A program made the translations under genes and the position numbers. Under the pieces are notes generated by a model. It did no database searches and was not told the origin of the DNA. It was given only the letters and a program-made list of their open reading frames with translations. This document shows, in pieces, positions 1 to 5,875 of a DNA stretch of 6,076 nt; within the stretch, counting starts at the first letter, position 1, and each line of letters begins with the position of its first letter. The stretch spans positions 1-6,076 of the forward strand of contig CALMAD010000291.1 of NCBI GenBank assembly GCA_937859105.1. Reading direction: 5' to 3'. The stretch is from an uncultured Propionibacteriaceae bacterium (GTDB lineage: Bacteria; Actinomycetota; Actinomycetes; Propionibacteriales; Propionibacteriaceae).

Positions 1-129
1 GCGCCGCCGACGCAGCAGCACGGTCAACTCGGCGGCGCGCTCGGCGACCCCCCGGACGCGCAGGACGACCCCCAGCGCCTCATGGCGGAAGAGCGCGGCC
101 CCCTGGCCGTCGCGGACAGGCTCGAACAT
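1..129 (-). CDS. Nudix-family protein, possible NrtR-type NAD regulator (N-terminus only)
   Basis: On the minus strand an open frame starts at ATG 129-127 (a TTG lies directly upstream at 132-130) and runs off the window at base 1, giving 43 residues. After a short polar start it reads [10 protein letters not shown], a nine-residue linker, then LTVLLRRR. This is the usual first beta-hairpin of Nudix proteins (hydrophobic strand, charged turn, strand ending in LL-x-R-R). The Nudix box itself would lie outside the window, so the family call rests on this pattern and on position. In mycobacteria the Nudix-related repressor NrtR is encoded divergently from nadA, the same arrangement as here, so an NrtR orthologue is a reasonable inference; an ordinary Nudix hydrolase is the alternative. 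No good Shine-Dalgarno sits before either start: the nearest, AAAGAGG, is about 18 nt upstream of the ATG. Confidence 0.55.
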   Translation of the reverse strand, partial: MFEPVRDGQGAALFRHEALGVVLRVRGVAERAAELTVLLRRRR

Positions 130-140
130 CAACGAAACGC

Positions 141-169
141 TATCAAACCTCTTTTTCGCCTGGTAGGCT
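141..169 (+). promoter_or_regulatory. Weak candidate promoter for nadABC
   Basis: TAGGCT at 164-169 fits the TANNNT -10 pattern common in actinobacteria and would place transcription start near 176, about 35 nt before the nadA ATG. The hexamer 17 bp upstream, TATCAA at 141-146, is a poor match to a -35 box. TACTTT at 175-180 is an alternative -10. Either choice would overlap the putative operator, consistent with repression by occlusion. Confidence 0.28.
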
Positions 170-189
170 TCAACTACTTTTCGACTACC
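162..189. promoter_or_regulatory. Putative operator between the Nudix gene and nadA
   Basis: Two near-identical octamers, TCAACTAC (170-177) and TCGACTAC (181-188), lie 11 bp apart, about one helical turn. GGTAG (162-166) is an inverted copy of CTACC (185-189), and GTAG (163-166) also pairs with CTAC (174-177), so direct and inverted half-sites overlap. The element sits centrally between the divergent starts at 129 and 211 and would overlap or flank a nadA promoter. A repressor such as the neighbouring Nudix-type protein could bind here and control both directions. The repeat is visible in the sequence; the protein that binds it is inferred. Confidence 0.45.
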
Positions 190-201
190 GAACGAAAACC
201 G

Positions 202-206
202 GGAGG
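202..206 (+). promoter_or_regulatory. nadA ribosome binding site
   Basis: GGAGG, inside GGGAGGG, sits 4 nt before ATG 211. It decides the nadA start in favour of 211 over the in-frame ATG at 82, which would overlap the divergent gene and the control region. Confidence 0.8.
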
Positions 207-210
207 GACC

Positions 211-1239
211 ATGACCGACACCACCGCACGGCCCGCCGTCGCCGAGCCCGACGCCTGGCGCACCTGGGGCGACGCCGAGTACGGCGCGTGGGCCGACGAG
301 GTCCGGCGCCTCGCCGCCCAGCAGGACGCCGTGATCCTCGCCCACAACTACCAACTCCCCGCGATCCAAGACGTCGCCGACCACGTCGGCGACTCGCTCG
401 CCCTCTCGCGGCTGGCCGCGGCGTCCCCGAGGTCGACGGTCGTCTTCGCCGGCGTCCATTTCATGGCCGAGACCGCGAAGATCCTCTCCCCCGGCAAGCG
501 CGTCCTCATCCCGGACGCCACGGCGGGCTGCTCGCTGGCCGACACCATCACCGCCGACCAGCTCCGGGCGTGGAAGGCCGAGCACCCGGACGCCGTCGTG
601 GTCTCCTACGTGAACACGACCGCCGAGGTGAAGGCCGAGACCGACATCTGCTGCACGTCGTCGAACGCGGTCGAGGTCGTGCAGTCGATCCCGGCCGAGC
701 GGGAGATCCTCTTCTGCCCCGATCAGTTCCTGGGGGCGCACGTGCGCCGCATGACCGGGCGCGACAACATGCACGTCTGGCTGGGCGAGTGCCACGTGCA
801 CGCCGACATCTCGCCGGCGGACCTCAAGGCCACGGTGCGCGCCAACCCCGACGCCGAGCTCTTCGTCCACCCCGAGTGCGGCTGCACGACGTCGGCCCTC
901 TGGCTGGCCGGGCGGGGCGAGCTGCCCGCCGAGCGGACGCACATCCTCTCCACCGGCGGCATGCTCGATCAGGCGCGGGCCACGCACGGGGGCCGCGTCC
1001 TCGTGGCCACCGAGGTGGGCATGCTGCACCAGTTGCGCAAGGCGTCCCCGAGCACGGATTTCGTGCCCGTGAACCCCCGCGCTGCCTGCCCGTACATGCA
1101 GCAGAACACCCCGCCGAAGCTGCTGCGGAGCCTCCGGGAGGGCGTCGACGAGGTCCGGGTCGACCCGGCGATCGCCGAGCGGGCCCGTCGCGCGGTGGAG
1201 CGCATGGTCGCGATCGGGCGTCCGGGCGGTGGGGAGTGA
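211..1239 (+). CDS. nadA: Quinolinate synthase NadA
   Basis: This 342-residue protein condenses iminoaspartate with dihydroxyacetone phosphate to give quinolinate, the second step of de novo NAD synthesis, in the cytoplasm with a [4Fe-4S] cluster. Visible family signatures are AHNYQ with H45 and Y47 near the N-terminus, [19 protein letters not shown] around H83, [10 protein letters not shown] with C107, CCTSSNA at 147-153, HPECGC with C223 and C225, STGGM at 247-251 and ACPYM with C293. C107, C223 and C293 match the three cluster-ligand positions of the family. C225 is an extra neighbouring cysteine, as often seen in the HPECGC motif. The length is normal for the compact NadA form. ATG 211 is chosen because GGAGG lies just upstream and recognisable homology begins soon after. 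It is first in a tight operon with nadB and nadC and is probably controlled from the repeat element at 162-189. Confidence 0.97.
   Translation: MTDTTARPAVAEPDAWRTWGDAEYGAWADEVRRLAAQQDAVILAHNYQLPAIQDVADHVGDSLALSRLAAASPRSTVVFAGVHFMAETAKILSPGKRVLIPDATAGCSLADTITADQLRAWKAEHPDAVVVSYVNTTAEVKAETDICCTSSNAVEVVQSIPAEREILFCPDQFLGAHVRRMTGRDNMHVWLGECHVHADISPADLKATVRANPDAELFVHPECGCTTSALWLAGRGELPAERTHILSTGGMLDQARATHGGRVLVATEVGMLHQLRKASPSTDFVPVNPRAACPYMQQNTPPKLLRSLREGVDEVRVDPAIAERARRAVERMVAIGRPGGGE
1231..1236 (+). promoter_or_regulatory. nadB ribosome binding site inside the nadA 3' end
   Basis: GGGGAG lies over the last codons of nadA, with 8 nt to ATG 1245. It favours ATG 1245 over ATG 1251 (14 nt away) and over GTG 1236, which overlaps the nadA stop as GTGA but has no room for a site of its own. 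Confidence 0.6.
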
Positions 1240-1244
1240 TCGGC

Positions 1245-2909
1245 ATGCGGATGCTGAGGGAACTGGCCGCGCCGGCACCCCGGTGGCGGCGCCGCACGGA
1301 CGTGGTGGTGGTCGGCACCGGCGCCGGCGGCCTGGCCGCGACGCTCCGCCTCGCCAAGGCGGGGCTCGCGACCGAGGTGGTCACGCGCGCGGGCGTCACC
1401 GACACGGCGACCGCGTGGGCTCAGGGCGGGTTGGCGGCGGTGTGGTCGGCGTCCGATTCGCCGGGCCAGCACGTGGCCGACACGCTGGAGGCCGGCGCCG
1501 GGCTCTGCGACCCGGCGGCCGTCTGGCAGCTCGTCCTGGGAGCCCCGGACGCCGTCCGGCGGCTCATCGGGCTGGGTGCGTCCTTCGATCGGGACGCCTC
1601 CGGCCGGCTCGACCTGCACCTGGAGGGCGGCCACCGTACGCGGCGCATCCTGCACGCGCACGGGGACGGCAGCGGCGCCGAGGTCGAGCGCGCGCTCGCC
1701 GAGGCGCTGGCCGGCGCGACGGCGGCGTCCGGGGTGTGGGTCTCCACGCGGACGCGGCTCGTCGACCTGCTCACGGACGCCTCCGGCGCCTGCTGCGGCG
1801 TCCGGGTGCTGGACGCCGACGGCTGGCTGGGCGAGATCGAGGCGGCGGCGGTGGTGCTGGCGTCCGGGGGCGTCGGGCAGGCGTGGTCGACGACCACGAA
1901 CCCGCCCGTGGCGACGGGCGACGGCCTCGCCGCCGCCTGGCGGGCGGGGGCGGCGGTGCGGGACGTGGAGTTCGTCCAGTTCCACCCGACGCTGCTCGTG
2001 GTTCCCGACGGGTTCCGACGGGTCGGCGACCGGGGCGTCCTCGTCTCCGAGGCGGTCCGCGGCGAGGGCGCGCGGCTGCTGGACGCCGGCAGGCGTCCGG
2101 TGATGGCGGGCGTCCACCCGCTCGGCGACCTCGCGCCGCGCGACGTGGTGTCGGCGGCGCTGGAGGCGCGGATGGCCGCGACGGGGGCGTCCCACTGCCT
2201 GCTGGACGCCACCGGCTTCGGCAAGGAGCGCTGGCAGCGGCAGTTCCCGGGCATCCTCGCGCTCTGCCGCGAGCGGGGGGTCGACCCGGTGCGCGAGCCG
2301 ATCCCAGTGCGTCCGGGGGCGCACTACCACTGCGGCGGCGTGGCCGCCGACCTCGACGGGCGCACGAGTCTGCCCGGGTTGTTCGCGGTCGGCGAGGTCG
2401 CGGCGACGGGCGTCCAGGGGGCGAACCGCCTGGCGTCCAACTCGATCACGGAGGCCCTGGTCGCGGGCGATCGGGCGGGCGCGCTGCTCGTCGGGGACCG
2501 GTTCGCGCTCGAGGCGGGGCGTCCGGCGAGGCGGGCGTCCGGGTCGTGCCTGGCCGCGGGCGTGGTGGCGGACGTCCGGGCGGCCATGGACGCCGGCGCC
2601 TCCGTCTACCGGACCGAAGAAGGCCTCACCGACGTGCTCGCCGCGCTCGCGCGAGCCGAGGCGTCCCGGGGGCCGCTCGGGCACGCCGCGCTCGACGCAA
2701 CGAACCTGCACACCGTCGCCACCCTCGTGGCGACCGCGGCCTTGCGCCGCACCGAGTCGCGCGGCTGCCACCGCCGCGCCGATCATCCCGAGCCGTCGTC
2801 CGACTGGCTGGGCCGCCTCACCTGGCGCCTCGGCGACGACGGCCCCCAGCGCGACTGGGAACCGCTCAGCACGCACCTGCCCGCCGACCTTCGAGAGGAC
2901 GCCGCATGA
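1245..2909 (+). CDS. nadB: L-aspartate oxidase NadB
   Basis: This 554-residue flavoprotein oxidises L-aspartate to iminoaspartate, which NadA uses next. It belongs to the succinate dehydrogenase/fumarate reductase flavoprotein family. The FAD-binding Rossmann motif is at G24-x-G26-x-x-G29 (VGTGAGG). TAWAQGG follows at 56-62, and EGGHRTRRILH at 127-137. The substrate-site motifs are EFVQFHPT at 242-249, RGEG at 272-275, LAPRD at 296-300, HYHCGG at 360-365 and GEVAATGVQGANRLASNS at 383-400. E127, H247, R299, H360 and R395 fall where the E. coli enzyme has its substrate-contacting residues. A helical C-terminal domain covers roughly the last 120 residues. The length is normal. It starts 5 nt after nadA, and its TGA overlaps the nadC ATG. 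GTG 1236 and ATG 1251 are possible alternative starts. The membrane-bound flavoprotein subunits of respiratory complexes are excluded by the cluster context and the ANRLASNS form of the motif. Confidence 0.97.
   Translation: MRMLRELAAPAPRWRRRTDVVVVGTGAGGLAATLRLAKAGLATEVVTRAGVTDTATAWAQGGLAAVWSASDSPGQHVADTLEAGAGLCDPAAVWQLVLGAPDAVRRLIGLGASFDRDASGRLDLHLEGGHRTRRILHAHGDGSGAEVERALAEALAGATAASGVWVSTRTRLVDLLTDASGACCGVRVLDADGWLGEIEAAAVVLASGGVGQAWSTTTNPPVATGDGLAAAWRAGAAVRDVEFVQFHPTLLVVPDGFRRVGDRGVLVSEAVRGEGARLLDAGRRPVMAGVHPLGDLAPRDVVSAALEARMAATGASHCLLDATGFGKERWQRQFPGILALCRERGVDPVREPIPVRPGAHYHCGGVAADLDGRTSLPGLFAVGEVAATGVQGANRLASNSITEALVAGDRAGALLVGDRFALEAGRPARRASGSCLAAGVVADVRAAMDAGASVYRTEEGLTDVLAALARAEASRGPLGHAALDATNLHTVATLVATAALRRTESRGCHRRADHPEPSSDWLGRLTWRLGDDGPQRDWEPLSTHLPADLREDAA
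2893..2899 (+). promoter_or_regulatory. nadC ribosome binding site
   Basis: GAGAGGA lies within the last codons of nadB, 6 nt before ATG 2906. Together with the ATGA overlap it supports translationally coupled expression of nadC. Confidence 0.65.
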
Positions 2910-3805
2910 CCACCATCGCTTCCCGCCCCGTCGTCGACGCGCTGGCCCGCGCCGGACTGCCCGCCGACGAGGTGCTCGCCGTCGTCGAGCGCACCCTGGA
3001 CGAAGACCTCGCCTGGGGCCCCGACGTCACCACCGAGGCCACGCTGCCGGCCGAGGCGTCCGGGACGGCCGACGTCGTCGCGCGCCAGCCCGGCTGCCTC
3101 GCGGGCCTGCCGGTGGCCGCGCTCGTCGTGGAGACCCTCGCCGCCCGCCAGGGAGCCGACGTCACGGTCGACCTGGTCGCCGCCGACGGCGACCGGGTGC
3201 GTCCGGGGGACGTCGTGCTCACCGTCAGCGGACCGTTGCGCTGCCTGCTGACCGCCGAGCGGACCATGCTGAACCTGCTCGGGCAGCTCTCCGGGGTGGC
3301 GACGGCCACGGCCGCGTGGGCCGACGCGCTCGCCGGCACGCGGGCTCGGGTGCGCGACACGCGCAAGACGGTGCCGGGGCTGCGCGTGCTGCAGAAGTAC
3401 GCGGTGCGCTGCGGCGGGGGCGTCAACCACCGCATGGGGCTCGGCGACGCGGCCCTCATCAAGGACAATCACGTCGCCGCGGCCGGATCGGTGCGCGCCG
3501 CCTTCGAGGCGGTGCGCCGCGTCGCCCCGGGGGTCGCGGTCGAGGTGGAGTGCGACACGCTCCCCCAGGTCCGGGAGGCGATCGACGCGGGGGCCGACCT
3601 GCTGCTGCTCGACAACATGACGCCCGACGAGCTGAGCGAGGCCGTGCGGCTCTGCCGGCCGGCGGGCGTCCGGACGGAGGCGTCCGGGGGCTTGACGCTG
3701 GCGGACGCCGCGTCCGTCGCGGCGACGGGCGTCGACTACGTCTCGGTGGGCGGGCTCACGCACTCCGCGCCGGTGCTCGACCTGGGCCTAGATCTGCGGG
3801 CGTGA
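2906..3805 (+). CDS. nadC: Nicotinate-nucleotide pyrophosphorylase (quinolinate phosphoribosyltransferase) NadC
   Basis: This 299-residue cytoplasmic enzyme joins quinolinate to phosphoribosyl pyrophosphate and decarboxylates it, giving nicotinate mononucleotide, CO2 and pyrophosphate. The N-terminal part carries EDLAWGPDVTTEA and an open-face sandwich domain; the C-terminal part is the alpha/beta barrel. Key motifs are AERTMLNLL (R119), RDTRKTVPG (R153, K154), GGGVNHR (H175, R176), IKDNH (K186), VEVEC (E215), LLDNM (D236), EASGG and VGGLTHS. R119, R153, K154, H175, R176, K186, E215 and D236 all sit a constant 14 positions after the active-site residues I recall for the M. tuberculosis enzyme, which supports an intact site. 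ATG 2906 overlaps the nadB stop as ATGA and has GAGAGGA upstream. It is the last gene of the nad operon and is followed by a GC hairpin. Confidence 0.97.
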   Translation: MTTIASRPVVDALARAGLPADEVLAVVERTLDEDLAWGPDVTTEATLPAEASGTADVVARQPGCLAGLPVAALVVETLAARQGADVTVDLVAADGDRVRPGDVVLTVSGPLRCLLTAERTMLNLLGQLSGVATATAAWADALAGTRARVRDTRKTVPGLRVLQKYAVRCGGGVNHRMGLGDAALIKDNHVAAAGSVRAAFEAVRRVAPGVAVEVECDTLPQVREAIDAGADLLLLDNMTPDELSEAVRLCRPAGVRTEASGGLTLADAASVAATGVDYVSVGGLTHSAPVLDLGLDLRA

Positions 3806-3808
3806 TGG

Positions 3809-3831
3809 CCCGCCCGTGAGGCGAGGGCGGG
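3809..3831. terminator. GC-rich hairpin between convergent genes, likely bidirectional terminator
   Basis: CCCGCCC (3809-3815) pairs perfectly with GGGCGGG (3825-3831) around a 9-nt loop, and the stem can extend with one bulge (G3808 to C3833). It lies between the nadC stop at 3805 and the stop of the convergent ABM gene at 3837. There is no T-tract on either side, as is common for actinobacterial hairpin terminators. Termination in both directions is inferred from position. Confidence 0.55.
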
Positions 3832-3836
3832 GCTGG

Positions 3837-4136
3837 TCAGCCCTCGTACGGGTGGAACTTGTACGTCACGCGCGGCACGGCCATCAGGTCGGCGACGGCC
3901 TCGCGCCACGTGAGGTAGTGCTCCTGCGTCTTGTGGTACTCGAGGTCGTCGTCGGCGGCGTACTGCTCGACCAGCACGAACCGGTTCGGGTCGTCGACCG
4001 ACCGGTGCAGGTCGAACACCTGCACCCCCGGCTCCTGGCGGCTGGCCTCGGCGTTGGCGAGGCTGGCGGCGATGAAGGCGTCCGCGCCGCCGTCGACGAC
4101 CTGGACATTGCAGTGCACGATCAGCATGCGCCACAT
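3837..4136 (-). CDS. ABM-domain (antibiotic biosynthesis monooxygenase) family protein
   Basis: This 99-residue protein has the small ferredoxin-like alpha+beta fold of the ABM superfamily (YgiN quinol monooxygenase, LsrG). The opening strand is MLIVHCNVQV, then a helix rich in Ala and Glu (17-33), GVQVFDLHRSVDDPNRF (37-53), the strand FVLVEQYA, the helix LEYHKTQEHYLTW (65-77) with H68 and H73, and a last strand VTYKFHP. The -dP-x-x-F-x-L-x-E-x-Y- then H-x-x-T-x-x-Y pattern is diagnostic of the superfamily, but members act on very different substrates or none, so no substrate is assigned. The start at 4136 (MWRML) is preferred. ATG 4127 (MLIVH) is nearly as likely, as neither has a clear Shine-Dalgarno. 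A frame extending to 4175 has no matching homology in its first residues. It lies 52 nt after the glycosylase gene and converges on nadC. Confidence 0.85.
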   Translation of the reverse strand: MWRMLIVHCNVQVVDGGADAFIAASLANAEASRQEPGVQVFDLHRSVDDPNRFVLVEQYAADDDLEYHKTQEHYLTWREAVADLMAVPRVTYKFHPYEG

Positions 4137-4188
4137 TGTTCCGTCGCCCAGGACGGCCCGCAATCTGCTGCACAACCGTCCAGCGCCG

Positions 4189-4767
4189 CTACCCCTTGGA
4201 CGCCTTCGCGGCCGCCTTCATCTCCTTCTTGTGCTCGCGGACGAGCCGCAGGGTCTCCGGCGACGTGATGTCGGCGACGGACCGGTGCCCGTCCTGACCG
4301 AAGTCGCCGGCAGCCTCGCGCCAGCCGTCGGGCGTGACGCCCCACTGCTTGCCGAGCAGGGCGACGAAGATTCGCGCCTTCTGCTCGCCGAAGCCCGGCA
4401 GCGCGCCGATCAGCTTCTTCAGCTCCCGCCCGGTGGACGCCGCCGCGAACAGGTTCGCGGCGTCCGCGTCCCAGGAATCGACCAGGATGCGGCAGAGGTT
4501 CTGCACGCGCTCGGCCATCGCCTTCGGGAACCGGTGGATCGCGGGCGTCCGGGAGCACAGCGCGACGAACTCGCCCGGATCCATCGCGGCGATGGCCGCG
4601 ACATCGAGGCGTCCGCCCAGCCGCTCGGCCAGCACCGCCGGCCCCGAGAACGCCTTCTCCATGGTGACCTGCTGATCGAGCAGCATCCCGATGAGCAGGG
4701 CGTTCGCGTCGGTGGCGAGCAGCCCGTCGGCGTCGGGGTCGCCGGTGAGGTACAGGGTGCGGGGCAT
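4189..4767 (-). CDS. HhH-GPD family DNA glycosylase-like base excision repair protein
   Basis: This 192-residue protein is compact and all-helical, the size of an actinobacterial HhH-GPD subgroup shorter than EndoIII or MutY. LLIGMLLDQQVTMEKAF (24-40) contains the conserved QQ of the first core helix. LPGFGEQKARIF (123-134) is the helix-hairpin-helix, which binds the DNA backbone. D147 lies 18 residues after Q129, the same spacing as from the catalytic Lys to the catalytic Asp in EndoIII, so D147 is the predicted catalytic acid. Q129 replaces that Lys, suggesting a monofunctional glycosylase without lyase activity, although K130 is adjacent. There is no C-terminal Cys cluster for [4Fe-4S]. 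The tail from about residue 178 is Lys/Ala-rich and may contact DNA. AAGGA lies 6 nt before ATG 4767. The gene follows the lipoprotein gene by 33 nt. The substrate lesion cannot be read from the sequence. Confidence 0.85.
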   Translation of the reverse strand: MPRTLYLTGDPDADGLLATDANALLIGMLLDQQVTMEKAFSGPAVLAERLGGRLDVAAIAAMDPGEFVALCSRTPAIHRFPKAMAERVQNLCRILVDSWDADAANLFAAASTGRELKKLIGALPGFGEQKARIFVALLGKQWGVTPDGWREAAGDFGQDGHRSVADITSPETLRLVREHKKEMKAAAKASKG

Positions 4768-4800
4768 CGGTGATCCTTCGGTCGGGCCGGTGGGAGGAGG

Positions 4801-5763
4801 CTACTCGAACAGCACGTACTCCGGCTGCGGCGTCAGGGCCATCACCTGCTCGGGGGTCATGAGCACCCACTTGCCCTTGGAGTCCTCCTCGTAGAAGAGC
4901 TTGAACCCCTTGTGGACGTACTCCGGCGTCCGCTTCACGATGACGTTGTACGTCTCGGTCTTCATCTTCTCCGAGCCGATCCCGTCGATCGACTTGATGT
5001 ACACCAGCCCCGGGTGCGGCTTCAGGGCGGTCTCGTCGGTGACGATCTGCACGTGGAGCTGGTGATACAGGAACACCTTCTCCGGCAGGTTGTTGTCGGT
5101 CACGATCTTGCTGGTGAACTCGGCGCACTCGTTGAGCTCCTGGCCGGTCACGTGCCCGAACACGGACCCTGGCCGCTGGCCCTCGCTCACGGCCCACTCG
5201 GGGTCGAGCGCGAGGCCGACGTCGGGCTCCTTCAGCCACTTCTCGTAGTACTGCACCTCGTCGATGAACTTCGCGCGCCCCGGTTGGATGTTCAGCAGCA
5301 GGATCGCCTTGTGCTGGCGGGCCACGTCCAGCCACTGCTGGATGATCTTGTCGTCGACGCGGGTGCGGTACATGCCGTCCTTGCCGGGCTTGCCGTGGAC
5401 CATCGTGGCGATGAGCTCCATGGTCGGCATGAGCTCGCGTCCGGCGCGGTAGGGCTGGCCGCGCTCCTCCATCTCGGTCATGCGCTCGTTGATGTCGCCG
5501 ATGCCGAGGCGTCCGAGGGCCTTCGCGCCCGGGTAGCCCGAGTAGCCGAACAGCCGGTACCGCGGGAAGAACTCCCGGCCACCGCGCGGCAGCTCGGGCG
5601 CCGAGGAGGTCGGGGACGCCGTGGCGTCGGCGGCGGCGTCCGCGGTCGGCGAGCCGGCCCAGCCGACGTCGGGGCCGACCGCCCTCGTCGGGGTGGGCTG
5701 GGCCGCGCTGCACCCCACGAGGGCGACCGCGGCGAGGGCTGCGACGAGAGGTCGGATACGCAT
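4801..5763 (-). CDS. Secreted lipoprotein with predicted TIM-barrel domain, function unknown
   Basis: The protein has 320 residues. It begins with MRIRP, a hydrophobic stretch and the lipobox LVGC, with lipidated Cys at 18, so it should be anchored to the outer face of the membrane. Residues 20-60 form a Pro/Ala/Thr/Ser-rich linker. The body from about 65 alternates hydrophobic strands and amphipathic helices. Strands read by eye are near 70-78, 112-122, 153-160, 182-190, 230-240, 252-260, 286-292 and 316-320; eight strands suggest a TIM barrel ending exactly with the last strand. The fourth strand ends LALDPEW, placing D187 and E189 at the barrel mouth where many glycoside hydrolases keep catalytic acids. 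I do not recognise a named family, and enzymatic activity is inference only. GAGGA lies 6 nt before ATG 5763. It is the first gene of a possible three-gene unit with the glycosylase and ABM genes. Confidence 0.85.
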   Translation of the reverse strand: MRIRPLVAALAAVALVGCSAAQPTPTRAVGPDVGWAGSPTADAAADATASPTSSAPELPRGGREFFPRYRLFGYSGYPGAKALGRLGIGDINERMTEMEERGQPYRAGRELMPTMELIATMVHGKPGKDGMYRTRVDDKIIQQWLDVARQHKAILLLNIQPGRAKFIDEVQYYEKWLKEPDVGLALDPEWAVSEGQRPGSVFGHVTGQELNECAEFTSKIVTDNNLPEKVFLYHQLHVQIVTDETALKPHPGLVYIKSIDGIGSEKMKTETYNVIVKRTPEYVHKGFKLFYEEDSKGKWVLMTPEQVMALTPQPEYVLFE

Positions 5764-5804
5764 CAGGTGTCCTCAAACTTGGTCCGAAAAGGGATTTGCA
5801 CGTC

Positions 5805-5833
5805 AGGCTAGGCGCTGGACGCCGCCGCGTCGG
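5805..5833 (-). promoter_or_regulatory. Weak candidate promoter for the lipoprotein gene
   Basis: On the minus strand TAGCCT (5810-5805) fits TANNNT as a -10 box. CCGACG (5833-5828), 17 bp upstream, shares the central GAC of a -35 box. Transcription would start near 5798, about 35 nt before the ATG. The -35 half overlaps the hairpin at 5817-5838, so the two assignments compete or share bases. Confidence 0.25.
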
Positions 5834-5838
5834 CGTCC
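5817..5838 (-). terminator. Perfect 8-bp hairpin after the TetR-family gene
   Basis: GGACGCCG (5817-5824) and CGGCGTCC (5831-5838) are exact reverse complements around a 6-nt loop. Read on the minus strand the hairpin begins 37 nt after the TetR-family stop and precedes the lipoprotein gene, a typical place for a terminator. No U-tract follows. It could instead be a protein-binding palindrome for the lipoprotein promoter. Confidence 0.42.
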
Positions 5839-5875
5839 GACACGCGCCCGACGGCGGTGCGGCTGCACGCCGGGA

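Noticed and set aside
82..210. N-terminal extension of nadA from ATG 82
   Set aside because: The added 43 residues would cover the operator-like repeats and overlap the divergent gene, while ATG 211 has an excellent GGAGG site and fits the usual NadA start.
969..2876. Long minus-strand open frame of 635 codons opposite nadA and nadB
   Set aside because: It is the antisense shadow of high-GC coding sequence: its translation is Arg/Gly/Pro/His-rich with no family motifs, while nadA and nadB on the other strand are unmistakable.
1229..2905. Plus-strand open frame upstream of nadC in the same phase
   Set aside because: It is an out-of-frame read of nadB, almost entirely Arg, Gly, Ala and Pro. 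The real nadC begins at ATG 2906.
4151..4181. Inverted repeat GGACGG ... CCGTCC between the glycosylase and ABM genes
   Set aside because: It is only 6 bp with a 19-nt loop, expected by chance at this GC content, so it is not called as a terminator.
4121..5776. Minus-strand open frame of 551 codons spanning the glycosylase and lipoprotein genes
   Set aside because: It is in a different phase from both real genes and reads as Arg/Gly/Pro-rich shadow without domain motifs. It is not a fusion.
4912..5811. Plus-strand open frame of 299 codons opposite the lipoprotein gene
   Set aside because: Its translation is repetitive Leu/Val/His/Arg-rich shadow sequence, and the minus strand encodes a protein with a signal peptide, a lipobox and a good ribosome site.
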